This document shows, piece by piece, positions 7,629 to 14,802 of a stretch of 29,123 bases of DNA. The number at the start of each line of letters is the position of its first letter. Within the stretch, counting starts at the first letter, position 1. The position numbers and the translations under genes were made by a program. The stretch comes from JAOTYV01 sp041557595 (lineage in GTDB: Bacteria > Pseudomonadota > Alphaproteobacteria > UBA8366): contig JBFFGE010000037.1 of NCBI GenBank assembly GCA_041557595.1, positions 1 through 29,123 of the forward strand, in the 5' to 3' direction. The notes below the pieces were generated by a model, which did no database searches, had not been told where the DNA came from, and worked only from the letters and a program-made list of their open reading frames with translations.

Positions 7629-7946
7629 TTAGGCGTGTTGAAGAAACTGCACGCCGAGCTGTTCGCCTTTCCGGCGAATAACCTCGCAAAGGTAAGACTG
7701 GCCCGGCATCCGCAATTCGAAGAATTTCGGGACCTGTGACACATCGGTCGGACGCAGCCTGGCGCCCTTCACGGAGAAATCGAGGATATCGCAATGCACG
7801 ATTTGATTGTTCTGCGGCGTCGTAATGTATCCGGTCAGGTCTAATGGGGTGCGCCGCGCTCGCCGCCGGTCATCCTCGGCACGGCTGGACGTCCTGGGGC
7901 GCCGGGGCCGATACGCTACCTCTTGAAACTTATGGCTATTGAACAT
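7629..7946 (-). CDS. PilZ-domain protein (putative c-di-GMP receptor)
   Basis: This 105-residue protein is essentially one PilZ domain. The two ligand-binding motifs are visible: the Arg-rich RRRARR (27-32), supplying the RxxxR, and DFSVKG (56-61), matching D/NxSxxG. Proteins of this type bind cyclic di-GMP and switch motility, exopolysaccharide or adhesion. No output domain is attached, so it would act through a partner. The region before the start has only a weak ribosome binding site. It sits between the OmpA-family gene and the hpnB-like gene, near the surface-protein cluster, which makes a link to attachment plausible but unproven. Confidence 0.85.
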   Translation of the reverse strand: MFNSHKFQEVAYRPRRPRTSSRAEDDRRRARRTPLDLTGYITTPQNNQIVHCDILDFSVKGARLRPTDVSQVPKFFELRMPGQSYLCEVIRRKGEQLGVQFLQHA

Positions 7947-8134
7947 TTCTTATCACCGAATTGAATGATTTTTTTATGATTCCACGATTTCTTAAGGTTA
8001 ATTTAGGGAGGTTGAAATTTGGTTAAAAACCCGAATTTAGGATCAAAATCCGCCCGATATTGGTGGAAACCGACCGGGTCGCATTTGGCGTACAGGCGCT
8101 CGACGGATATCGCGCAAGCCTGTATCCATTGCCG
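7947..8134. other. AT-rich divergent intergenic region
   Basis: This segment separates the PilZ gene (-) from the hpnB-like gene (+). Its first 100 bases are clearly AT-rich compared with the flanks and are the likely site of promoters in both directions. No specific boxes or operators are convincing. Confidence 0.35.
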
Positions 8135-9310
8135 ATGATGTATTGGAGCGTCATCGCGGCCGCCTCGCTCACGATTTGGGCATATCTGTTCGTATTGCGG
8201 GGCGGATTCTGGCGCGCCGATCAGCGCCTCGACGGAACGCCCGGCCCCCGGGACACCTGGCCGCCGGTGGTCGCGCTCGTTCCGGCGCGGGACGAAGCCG
8301 AGGTCGTCGGCCGCTGCATCGAGACACTGCTGAACCAGGACTATCCGGGGGAGCTCCGGGTATTCTTGATCGACGACCACAGTACTGACGGGACCGCAAG
8401 CCAAGCGCGCGGCGGGGCGTCTGTCACGATGCGGCCGGAAGGCCTGACGGTAATTCGATCCCGGACTTTGCCGCCCGGTTGGAAAGGCAAGGTGTGGGCG
8501 CTATCGGAAGGCTTGCGCGCCGCCGGCGCGCTGGACGCCCGATATATCTGGTTGACCGATGCGGATATTGCCCACGACCCGATCAATCTGCGCCGGCTCG
8601 TCGGCAAGGCCGAGGCCGAGGATCTCGATCTGGTATCGCAAATGGTCGTCCTCGTTTCCGACGGCCTTTGGGCTCGTTTGCTGATCCCGGCCTTCGTGTA
8701 TTTCTTCCAGAAGCTGTATCCGTTTCGCTGGGTCAACGACGCCGGAGATTCGCTGGCGGCGGCGGCGGGCGGCTGCGTTCTGTTGCGCAAGGATGCCTTG
8801 GGCCAGATCGGCGGATTCGACGCCATCCAAGGCGCCCTGATCGACGATTGCTCGCTGGCCAAGGCGATCAAGACCCGTGGACGGGAAGGGGGCGGACGCA
8901 TTTGGCTTGGTCTGACGCGCTCGGCTACCAGCCTGCGGCCATATCATGGATTGCCCGGCATCTGGCGCATGGTCGCGCGATCGGCCTACACGCAGCTGCG
9001 ATATTCCAAAGCGCTCCTCTTCGGCACCTTGCTTGGCATGTCGATGACCTATATTGCGCCGCCGCTCATCGCGCTCGCCTGGCCCTGGCACGGCGATTCG
9101 GGCGCCGCCTTTCTGGCGGGCGCAGCATGGCTGTTGATGACCGTGAGCTTTGTGCCAATTCTCCGGCTGTACGGCCAACCCCTCGTTTTTGCCCCGTTTT
9201 TGCCGATAGCCGGTGCTCTGTACGGCGCGATGACTTTGGAGTCCGCCCTGGCCCATTGGCGCGGACGGGGCGGCGCCTGGAAGGGACGCGTGGAGCCGCT
9301 ATCTCAATAG
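8135..9310 (+). CDS. hpnB: Hopene-associated glycosyltransferase HpnB
   Basis: This is a family 2 type glycosyltransferase of the HpnB group found with hopanoid genes. It has an N-terminal membrane segment (about 3-22) and the catalytic domain with ARDEAEVV (51-58), DDHSTDGT (80-87), LPPGWKGKVWAL (112-123), TDAD (141-144), FVYFFQKLYPFRWVN (187-201) and GALIDDC (233-239), then two to four C-terminal membrane segments. The exact sugar and acceptor of HpnB are not firmly known. The ATG at 8135 gives 391 residues, close to family length, and puts the membrane segment at the N-terminus; an in-frame TTG at 8060 or GTG at 8063 would add about 25 residues. None has a clear ribosome binding site. No other hopanoid gene is in the window. 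Confidence 0.88.
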   Translation: MMYWSVIAAASLTIWAYLFVLRGGFWRADQRLDGTPGPRDTWPPVVALVPARDEAEVVGRCIETLLNQDYPGELRVFLIDDHSTDGTASQARGGASVTMRPEGLTVIRSRTLPPGWKGKVWALSEGLRAAGALDARYIWLTDADIAHDPINLRRLVGKAEAEDLDLVSQMVVLVSDGLWARLLIPAFVYFFQKLYPFRWVNDAGDSLAAAAGGCVLLRKDALGQIGGFDAIQGALIDDCSLAKAIKTRGREGGGRIWLGLTRSATSLRPYHGLPGIWRMVARSAYTQLRYSKALLFGTLLGMSMTYIAPPLIALAWPWHGDSGAAFLAGAAWLLMTVSFVPILRLYGQPLVFAPFLPIAGALYGAMTLESALAHWRGRGGAWKGRVEPLSQ

Positions 9311-9494
9311 ATTAACTAATAATTGCCAATAAAAGACAATTTTTTTCAATTAATACTATCTGACTAAGCGGCCGTATCCCATTAATACTAGTATTTTTAC
9401 TCAATTGCGCCGTAAAAACGGTTGGATTACTACGAATATAAGACAAGTGCCCAAAAGAGCACCCTAAAATGAATTTTAGATGGAGCATTGAGAG
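9311..9494. promoter_or_regulatory. AT-rich upstream region with a 16-base palindrome
   Basis: The 184 bases before the Asn-rich protein gene are much richer in A and T than the genes on either side. Just ahead of the ribosome binding site lies CTAAAAT-GA-ATTTTAG (9464-9479), a 7-base perfect inverted repeat with a 2-base centre, ending 15 bases before the start codon. It could be a repressor operator or a leader hairpin that covers the translation start. No single promoter pair is decisive. Confidence 0.45.
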
Positions 9495-10301
9495 ATGAAT
9501 CGTGTGACGGCCGCCGTGATCTTGCTGAGCGCAGTTTTTGCCTTGAATGCGGCCCCCGCGGCCGCCGCAGGGAATACCAATTCCAGTTCGAGTTCAGGAG
9601 TGGGCGATATTACCCAGAGCGGCAGCGTGAATATCAACCTGCAGGGTTCGAACGACCACAACACGATCAACAATACGGTCAATGACAATCGGATGACGAA
9701 TTCCGGCAACGTCACGAACACAAACACCAATTCCAACCAAAATACGAATACCAATAACAACACCAATACTAACAACAACAACAGCAGCGCCACCGCGACC
9801 GGCGGGAATTCATCCGCGACCGGCGGCAACGCAACGGCGTCATCCGAGGGCGGACGCGGCGGCAATTCGACCGTGACTGTCGAAGGCGACGATGCCGCGG
9901 CGTCAAGCGCCGCGCCCGTGGTGCTGACCTCGTCGAACGATACCTGCATGGGATCCAGCGGCATTGGCGCCCAGGGCATGAACTTCGGCTTTAGCGTCGG
10001 CACCACCTGGACCGACAGCAATTGCATCATGCTCAAGAACTCGCGCGAATTGCGGGCGCAGGGACATACAAAAGCCGCAAAGGCCCGGCTCTGCATGGAC
10101 GACGATAACGCGATGGCCTTTCAATTGGCCGGAAGCCCTTGCCCGGCCGCGCTCAAGTCGGCTCAGAAGGCCGTGGCGCTGGCGCGCGAATATCAGCAAA
10201 GCCAAATCGTAGCGGCACAGGCGACGGCCACGACGTCAAAGGGTGTTCAGGCGGCGGCGCTGCCGGTTGCGCCCGCGGCGGAAACCGAATCGGCCGAATA
10301 G
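9495..10301 (+). CDS. Secreted Asn-rich low-complexity protein
   Basis: The 268-residue protein has a signal peptide ending AAA at residue 25. Residues 26-60 carry curlin-like spacing (DITQSGSVNINLQGSNDHN). Residues about 60-112 are dominated by Asn, Thr and Ser, followed by Gly-rich TGGN and RGGN units. A C-terminal domain (about 146-236) has four cysteines (151, 177, 200, 216), GTTWTDSNC and LCMDDDNAMAF; I recall similar modules in alphaproteobacterial and phage proteins of unknown role, but this is unverified. The tail is Ala-rich. GAGAG precedes the ATG. It is a single-gene unit between an AT-rich upstream region and a strong terminator. A fibre, adhesin or matrix role is plausible from composition and from the nearby CsgG-like gene. 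Confidence 0.8.
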   Translation: MNRVTAAVILLSAVFALNAAPAAAAGNTNSSSSSGVGDITQSGSVNINLQGSNDHNTINNTVNDNRMTNSGNVTNTNTNSNQNTNTNNNTNTNNNNSSATATGGNSSATGGNATASSEGGRGGNSTVTVEGDDAAASSAAPVVLTSSNDTCMGSSGIGAQGMNFGFSVGTTWTDSNCIMLKNSRELRAQGHTKAAKARLCMDDDNAMAFQLAGSPCPAALKSAQKAVALAREYQQSQIVAAQATATTSKGVQAAALPVAPAAETESAE

Positions 10302-10350
10302 GCTTCCGGCGCCCCTGCGGAAGCGGGGGTGCCCCTGGGTCACACGAGAC

Positions 10351-10383
10351 GGGGCGTGCAGCCGGTGCACGCCCCGCTTTTTT
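10351..10383 (+). terminator. Intrinsic terminator of the Asn-rich protein gene
   Basis: GGGGCGTGCA (10351-10360) pairs perfectly with TGCACGCCCC (10366-10375) over a five-base loop, then GC and a run of six T. It begins 50 bases after the stop codon at 10301, a textbook Rho-independent terminator. Confidence 0.9.
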
Positions 10384-10511
10384 GGATGGATTGTGATGTT
10401 TCGGAGGGCGACGAGAGCGTCGCAGCTGCCCAAAACCGATGGTATCGTGGCGTTCAGAACGGTTGACAGGCTGTACCAACCTGCGGGCGAGAACCGATAA
10501 CTGGTTGTCGA

Positions 10512-10727
10512 TCAGTAGCGTCGGCCGTGTCCGCCGCGATGCCGGTGTCCGCGGTGATGACGGTAGTCTTTGCCATAACCGCCGCCGTGGCCTCCCTTGT
10601 AGCCGCGATAATGGCCACCGCCGTGGTGGCCGCCGTAGTAGTGGCAGCCGCTGAGGGCGACAAGGGCCGCTACCGCGGCGCCGCCGATCAATATTCTCTT
10701 GATCCGGCTTCGATCCGGTTTGACCAC
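10512..10727 (-). CDS. Small His/Gly-rich lipoprotein
   Basis: The 71-residue protein has a positively charged N-terminus, a hydrophobic stretch and lipobox LSGC, then a tail made almost entirely of Gly, His, Tyr, Arg and Lys (HYYGGHHGGGHY, later RHHRGHRHRGGHGRRY). The tail could bind metal ions or polyanions. I place the start at the GTG at 10727 because a GGAGG box (10733-10737) lies five bases upstream of it; an ATG at 10784 would add 19 residues ahead of the signal and has no such box. The gene faces the terminator of the Asn-rich protein gene. A purely compositional tail means a spurious gene cannot be excluded, but the ribosome binding site, signal and lipobox together argue that it is real. 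Confidence 0.7.
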   Translation of the reverse strand: MVKPDRSRIKRILIGGAAVAALVALSGCHYYGGHHGGGHYRGYKGGHGGGYGKDYRHHRGHRHRGGHGRRY

Positions 10728-10864
10728 GAGAACCTCCGATACCGTTGTTTTCGGGATTGTTGCATCAGCGGTTCTGGGTAACATTATTGCATATAATTTT
10801 ACAAGTGAATTTATATATAAATATGTAATCGAATGTAACGGAACAGTTTGATGCGATAACCTCG

Positions 10865-10899
10865 AAAAAAACCCTCCCGCCCAGGGGAAGGCGGGAGGG
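10865..10899 (-). terminator. Intrinsic terminator of the degP-like gene
   Basis: CCCTCCCGCC (10872-10881) pairs perfectly with GGCGGGAGGG (10890-10899) across an eight-base loop. The seven A at 10865-10871 read as a U-run on the minus strand, so it terminates transcription leaving the protease gene, whose stop is at 10932. Confidence 0.9.
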
Positions 10900-10931
10900 T
10901 TGCCGGATCGGGTCGGAGGCCCCGGGCCGGC

Positions 10932-12479
10932 TCAGGCTCGTCGCAGGGGGAGGGCGACGAATCTCTGTTCCGCACGCCGGCTGACCAGGATCAGCACGGC
11001 CTTACGGGTCTGTTCCTTCGCGCGATCGATCCTGAGCCGGACGTCTTCCGGCGTCGCAACGGTCTCATTCCCGACCTCGACGATAACGTCGCCGGGCGCG
11101 ATTCCCTTTTCCGCGGCGCGGCTACCGTCGGCGACCGACACCACGGCGACGCCCTTAACGGTATCGGGGATGCCGAACCGGCGCCGCGCGGTCTCATCCA
11201 GCCGGCTCAACTGCATGCCCATCAGGTTTTGCTTCTCGATCGGTAGCGACGCCAGTTCCGCCGCCTCCGGCCGTGCTCCAATGGTGGCGGTGAGTTTGAG
11301 TTTCTTGCCCTTGCGCACGATGCCCAGGGAGACCGGATCGCCTGCCGGAATTTGCGCGACCATTCGCGGCAGGTCCCGTGCGCTCTTCACAACATTGCCG
11401 TCGACCGACACAATAAGGTCGCCCCGCACCACACCGCCCTTATCGGCGGGGCCGCCGGTGGAGACTTGCGGGACGATCGCCCCGCGCGGCCGGCCCAAGC
11501 CGAGGCTATCGGCCAGGTCTGGTGTTGCCGATTGGATATGAACGCCAAGCCAGCCTCGGGAAACCTTACCCTTTTCACGCAGTTCGGTGACGACCCGTTT
11601 GGCCGCCGCTGCGGGAATGGCAAAGCCGATGCCGATATTGCCGCCGGTCGGCGAGAATATGGCGGTGTTCACGCCGATCACCGCGCCGTCGATACTGAAG
11701 GCGGGACCGCCTGAATTTCCCTTGTTGATCGCGGCGTCGATCTGAATGAAGTCGTCATACGGGCCTTGCCCGATGCTGCGGTGATGCGCCGAGACGATCC
11801 CCGCCGTGACCGAATGGCCGAGGCCGAAGGGATTGCCGATCGTCACCACCCAATCGCCCACTTTGGGCACCGCCGCCTCGCTGAACGCGACGCTCGGGAG
11901 CTTGCGTCCGGCATCGACCTTCAGGACCGCCAGATCGGTGAGCCGGTCCCGGCCGATCAACTTGGCCTTCAATTCGGTGCCATCCTGCAGTTTCACCCGG
12001 ATTGCCGAGCTGCCGCGCACCACATGATCGTTGGTGACGATGTAGCCCGCCGGATCGATGATAAAGCCCGACCCGGCGCCGTGCAGGGATCGCTTGGGCA
12101 TCGGTTGCGACTGCCGATTGCCCGGTCCCGGCCGCCCGCGGAACCGTTCTGACGGGTCGCCGCCGAAGAACCGTTTCAGGAATTCTTCCGGCCCGTCGGG
12201 TCTTGCCGCGGGATCGCCGCCCTGGCCGGACGCCGACGCCATTTGCGGGGTGTGCGTCACCTGGATGCTGACGACGGCGGGACCAACCTTTTCGATGACC
12301 TGCGAGAAACTGCGCGGCAGGGCGGACGGGGCTTCCATCTTTGCCGATGCGCTGGGGGTCGCCTGTACATTGTTTTCGTTCAACAGGCCGATAGCGCCGC
12401 CGGCGGCGATCAGTGCCATCGTCGCGATCACCGTGGAACGTGTCGTATAGCCTTGCAATAGACGTGATCTGAGGCCCAT
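10932..12479 (-). CDS. degP: Do/DegP-family periplasmic serine protease
   Basis: This 515-residue HtrA/Do-type protease has an N-terminal membrane or signal segment (about 15-32), a trypsin-like domain (about 55-300) with His152 (TNDHVV), Asp182 (TDLAVLKV) and Ser256 (GNSGGP), and two PDZ domains (about 306-395 and 425-500). The region 81-132 is a Gly/Pro/Arg-rich insertion, the LA-loop typical of DegP/MucD proteins. It degrades or refolds misfolded envelope proteins. A GGAG box stands ahead of the ATG at 12479. The gene has its own strong terminator and an upstream region with two inverted repeats containing GTAAG, so it is probably independently regulated, perhaps by envelope stress. Whether it corresponds to DegP, DegQ or MucD cannot be settled by eye. 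Confidence 0.93.
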   Translation of the reverse strand: MGLRSRLLQGYTTRSTVIATMALIAAGGAIGLLNENNVQATPSASAKMEAPSALPRSFSQVIEKVGPAVVSIQVTHTPQMASASGQGGDPAARPDGPEEFLKRFFGGDPSERFRGRPGPGNRQSQPMPKRSLHGAGSGFIIDPAGYIVTNDHVVRGSSAIRVKLQDGTELKAKLIGRDRLTDLAVLKVDAGRKLPSVAFSEAAVPKVGDWVVTIGNPFGLGHSVTAGIVSAHHRSIGQGPYDDFIQIDAAINKGNSGGPAFSIDGAVIGVNTAIFSPTGGNIGIGFAIPAAAAKRVVTELREKGKVSRGWLGVHIQSATPDLADSLGLGRPRGAIVPQVSTGGPADKGGVVRGDLIVSVDGNVVKSARDLPRMVAQIPAGDPVSLGIVRKGKKLKLTATIGARPEAAELASLPIEKQNLMGMQLSRLDETARRRFGIPDTVKGVAVVSVADGSRAAEKGIAPGDVIVEVGNETVATPEDVRLRIDRAKEQTRKAVLILVSRRAEQRFVALPLRRA

Positions 12480-12594
12480 CGGTTCTACTCCATCTCCGTG
12501 GAACGAGGTGTGACCGGGCCGGAACCGCGACGATGGCTACAGGAACATGGTCTGCCGCAGCAACCCGTCCCGGTCACATTGCGGAAAGTAACGG

Positions 12595-12639
12595 CACCGT
12601 ACTTACGGCGCGCTTTCGTCAATCTTACAAACGCGTAAG
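12595..12639 (-). promoter_or_regulatory. Two inverted repeats upstream of the protease gene
   Basis: CCGTA-CT-TACGG (about 12598-12609) and CTTAC-AAACGC-GTAAG (12624-12639) are dyads with related half-sites, about 120-160 bases before the start at 12479. They could be operators for an envelope-stress or response regulator. No matching known consensus is claimed. Confidence 0.35.
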
Positions 12640-12696
12640 GTTGGAATATTCGACGATTGTGCGAAAAACCCGATGGAGGGCGCCGTGGAGTGGGCG

Positions 12697-14802
12697 CTAT
12701 TCGATATCGATGACGATGTTTCCCGCACCGTCCAGCGCGACCACGGAATTCGGCGGAACGACAACCGTCGAATCATATTCCTCGACGATCAGCGGGCCGG
12801 GGCAGGGCGTTCCCGTCAAGGCGGCGCGCGACAGAATGCGAGTCGTCATTTCTCCGATTTCGGGTCCGAAATAGACCGGCCGTTCGACTGTCCCGGCGCC
12901 GGAGGCGTCTTCCACGTCCCGCCAGACGCCTTCCTGTTCGACGCCGCGCGCAACCGTCGCGACGAGGTGGCAATTGACCAGTTCGAAGGTCGCGCGTTCC
13001 GAGCGATGTCCATAACTTCGCTCATATTCCGCCTCGAAAGCCGCCTCGGCAGCGGGCAATGCCGCGTCGAGGGGCCGATCATGGGCAAACGGCACCATGA
13101 TTTCGGACGACTGTCCCGCATACCGCATGTCCGCCATTGCCGAGAATGATACCGCGGATTCGACGATGCCTTCTTCCTCTATTCGTTTCAATAGGTTAGC
13201 GCGCATCTCCGCGAATACGCCGGGGATTGCCGAAGCGCCGGCCGCGCGGGTCGGGGTCAGCACCGTGCGGGTCGTGTGATGTTCCACCGCGGCGCGGAGC
13301 AGGCCGAAGGCGCTGAACAGGCCCGGCGCCGGAGGAATCAGCACACGTCGTATGCCGAGCGAACGCGCAATACCGGCCGCATGGATCGGCCCGGCGCCGC
13401 CGAACGCCATCATGACGAAATCCGCCGGGTCGCGGCCGCGTTCAACGGAGACGGATTTGATCGCGCGCACCATATTCGAATTCGCCACCGTGTGAATTCC
13501 GTGCGCGGCTTCCAGCACCTCCATGCCGAATGGCGCAGCGATCCGCGTGGCGATGGCATCGCGGGCAAGCCGGCCGTCGACCTGTAGCGCACCACCCGCG
13601 AGCGAGCCATCATGCAGGTATCCGAGCACAAGATTGGCGTCGGTGACGGTCGGCGCCGTGTTGCCCATGCCGTAACACACCGGGCCGGGGGAGGCGCCGG
13701 CACTGCGCGGCCCGACCCGCAAGGCGCCGGCGGCGTCGATCTCGGCAATGCTGCCGCCGCCCGCGCCGACCTCCGAGATGTCGATTACCGGAATGCGCAG
13801 CATGTAGCCGCCGCCGCGCACCAGCCGGCTGCTTACCGAAACCGGCGCGCCGACCTCGTAATCGCGGGCGCGCAGGATGTGCCCGCGTTCGATGATCGAC
13901 GCCTTGGTCGTCGTGCCGCCCATATCGAGGGTGATGACGTTGTCTTCGCCCGCTGCCCGTGCGGCACGCGACGCGGCCACCACACCTGCCGCCGGACCCG
14001 ATTCGATGATCGTAACCGGGCGCTCCGCCGCCGTTCGCGCGGGCACCAGCCCGCCATTCGATTGCATCACCAGGATCGGCGACGTGACGCCGATGTCCCG
14101 GAGTTGCGTCCGCAAGGCCGCGAGATAGCGCTCGATCAACGGACCGACATAGGCATTGACCACGGTTGTGCTGCTGCGCTCGAATTCCTGAATTTCCGGC
14201 AAGACCTCCGACGACAGGGAGATATGAATATCGGGTAGCCGCTCGCGCAAATAGGCCGCCGCCGCCTGTTCGTGCGCCGGATTGCGGTAGGCGTGCAGGA
14301 AACAAACCGCAACGGCGGTGATATCTTCTTGTTTAATCGCATCAATGATGTTGTCTAAATCATTGATTTTAATTATTTCCAGAACATCGCCTTGAGCATC
14401 CAACCGTTCCGTCACCTCATAGCGAAGGCCGCGCGGAACCAGCGGCAACGGCTTTTGCCAACCGACGTCATAGGAGGAGGGGATGCGAATACGGCGCAGT
14501 TCCAGCACGTCGCGAAATCCGGCCGTCGTAATCAGCGCCGTCCGGACGCCCTTGCGTTCGAGGATGGCGTTGGTCGCCACGGTGGTCGCATGCACCAGCT
14601 CGGCAATCGGCATGCGGCCGGTTGCGGCCGCTTCGGCCAGGTAGTCGCGCACCCCGTCGACAATCGCGCGCGCATAGTCGTCGGGCGTGGAGGGCAATTT
14701 GCGTTTCTCGAGACGGCCGTCCGGCCCGAGGAACACCAGATCGGTGAAAGTGCCACCGATATCCACGCCAATCCTAGTGCCGGAAAGGGCGCCCTCAGTC
14801 AT
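12697..14802 (-). CDS. hyuA: Hydantoinase/oxoprolinase A subunit (ATP-binding)
   Basis: This 701-residue protein is the HyuA-type subunit of the hydantoinase/5-oxoprolinase/acetone carboxylase group. It has the ASKHA-type phosphate-binding motifs GVDIGGTFTD (12-21) and DMGGTTTK (293-300), the family segment HATTVATNAILERKG (71-85) and GAGGGSIAEID (346-356). With HyuB it hydrolyses a cyclic amide or imide with ATP; candidates are hydantoins, N-methylhydantoin and 5-oxoproline. Its start overlaps the end of hyuB by eight bases, indicating translational coupling. An AT-rich patch around 14320-14390 encodes an Ile/Asp/Asn-rich stretch (about residues 141-161). Substrate is unknown. Confidence 0.93.
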   Translation of the reverse strand: MTEGALSGTRIGVDIGGTFTDLVFLGPDGRLEKRKLPSTPDDYARAIVDGVRDYLAEAAATGRMPIAELVHATTVATNAILERKGVRTALITTAGFRDVLELRRIRIPSSYDVGWQKPLPLVPRGLRYEVTERLDAQGDVLEIIKINDLDNIIDAIKQEDITAVAVCFLHAYRNPAHEQAAAAYLRERLPDIHISLSSEVLPEIQEFERSSTTVVNAYVGPLIERYLAALRTQLRDIGVTSPILVMQSNGGLVPARTAAERPVTIIESGPAAGVVAASRAARAAGEDNVITLDMGGTTTKASIIERGHILRARDYEVGAPVSVSSRLVRGGGYMLRIPVIDISEVGAGGGSIAEIDAAGALRVGPRSAGASPGPVCYGMGNTAPTVTDANLVLGYLHDGSLAGGALQVDGRLARDAIATRIAAPFGMEVLEAAHGIHTVANSNMVRAIKSVSVERGRDPADFVMMAFGGAGPIHAAGIARSLGIRRVLIPPAPGLFSAFGLLRAAVEHHTTRTVLTPTRAAGASAIPGVFAEMRANLLKRIEEEGIVESAVSFSAMADMRYAGQSSEIMVPFAHDRPLDAALPAAEAAFEAEYERSYGHRSERATFELVNCHLVATVARGVEQEGVWRDVEDASGAGTVERPVYFGPEIGEMTTRILSRAALTGTPCPGPLIVEEYDSTVVVPPNSVVALDGAGNIVIDIE

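Noticed and set aside
9690..9790. Short repeated AACACCAAT-like DNA considered as a CRISPR array or satellite
   Set aside because: It is in frame and encodes the Asn/Thr tract of the secreted protein; there are no regular repeat-spacer units.
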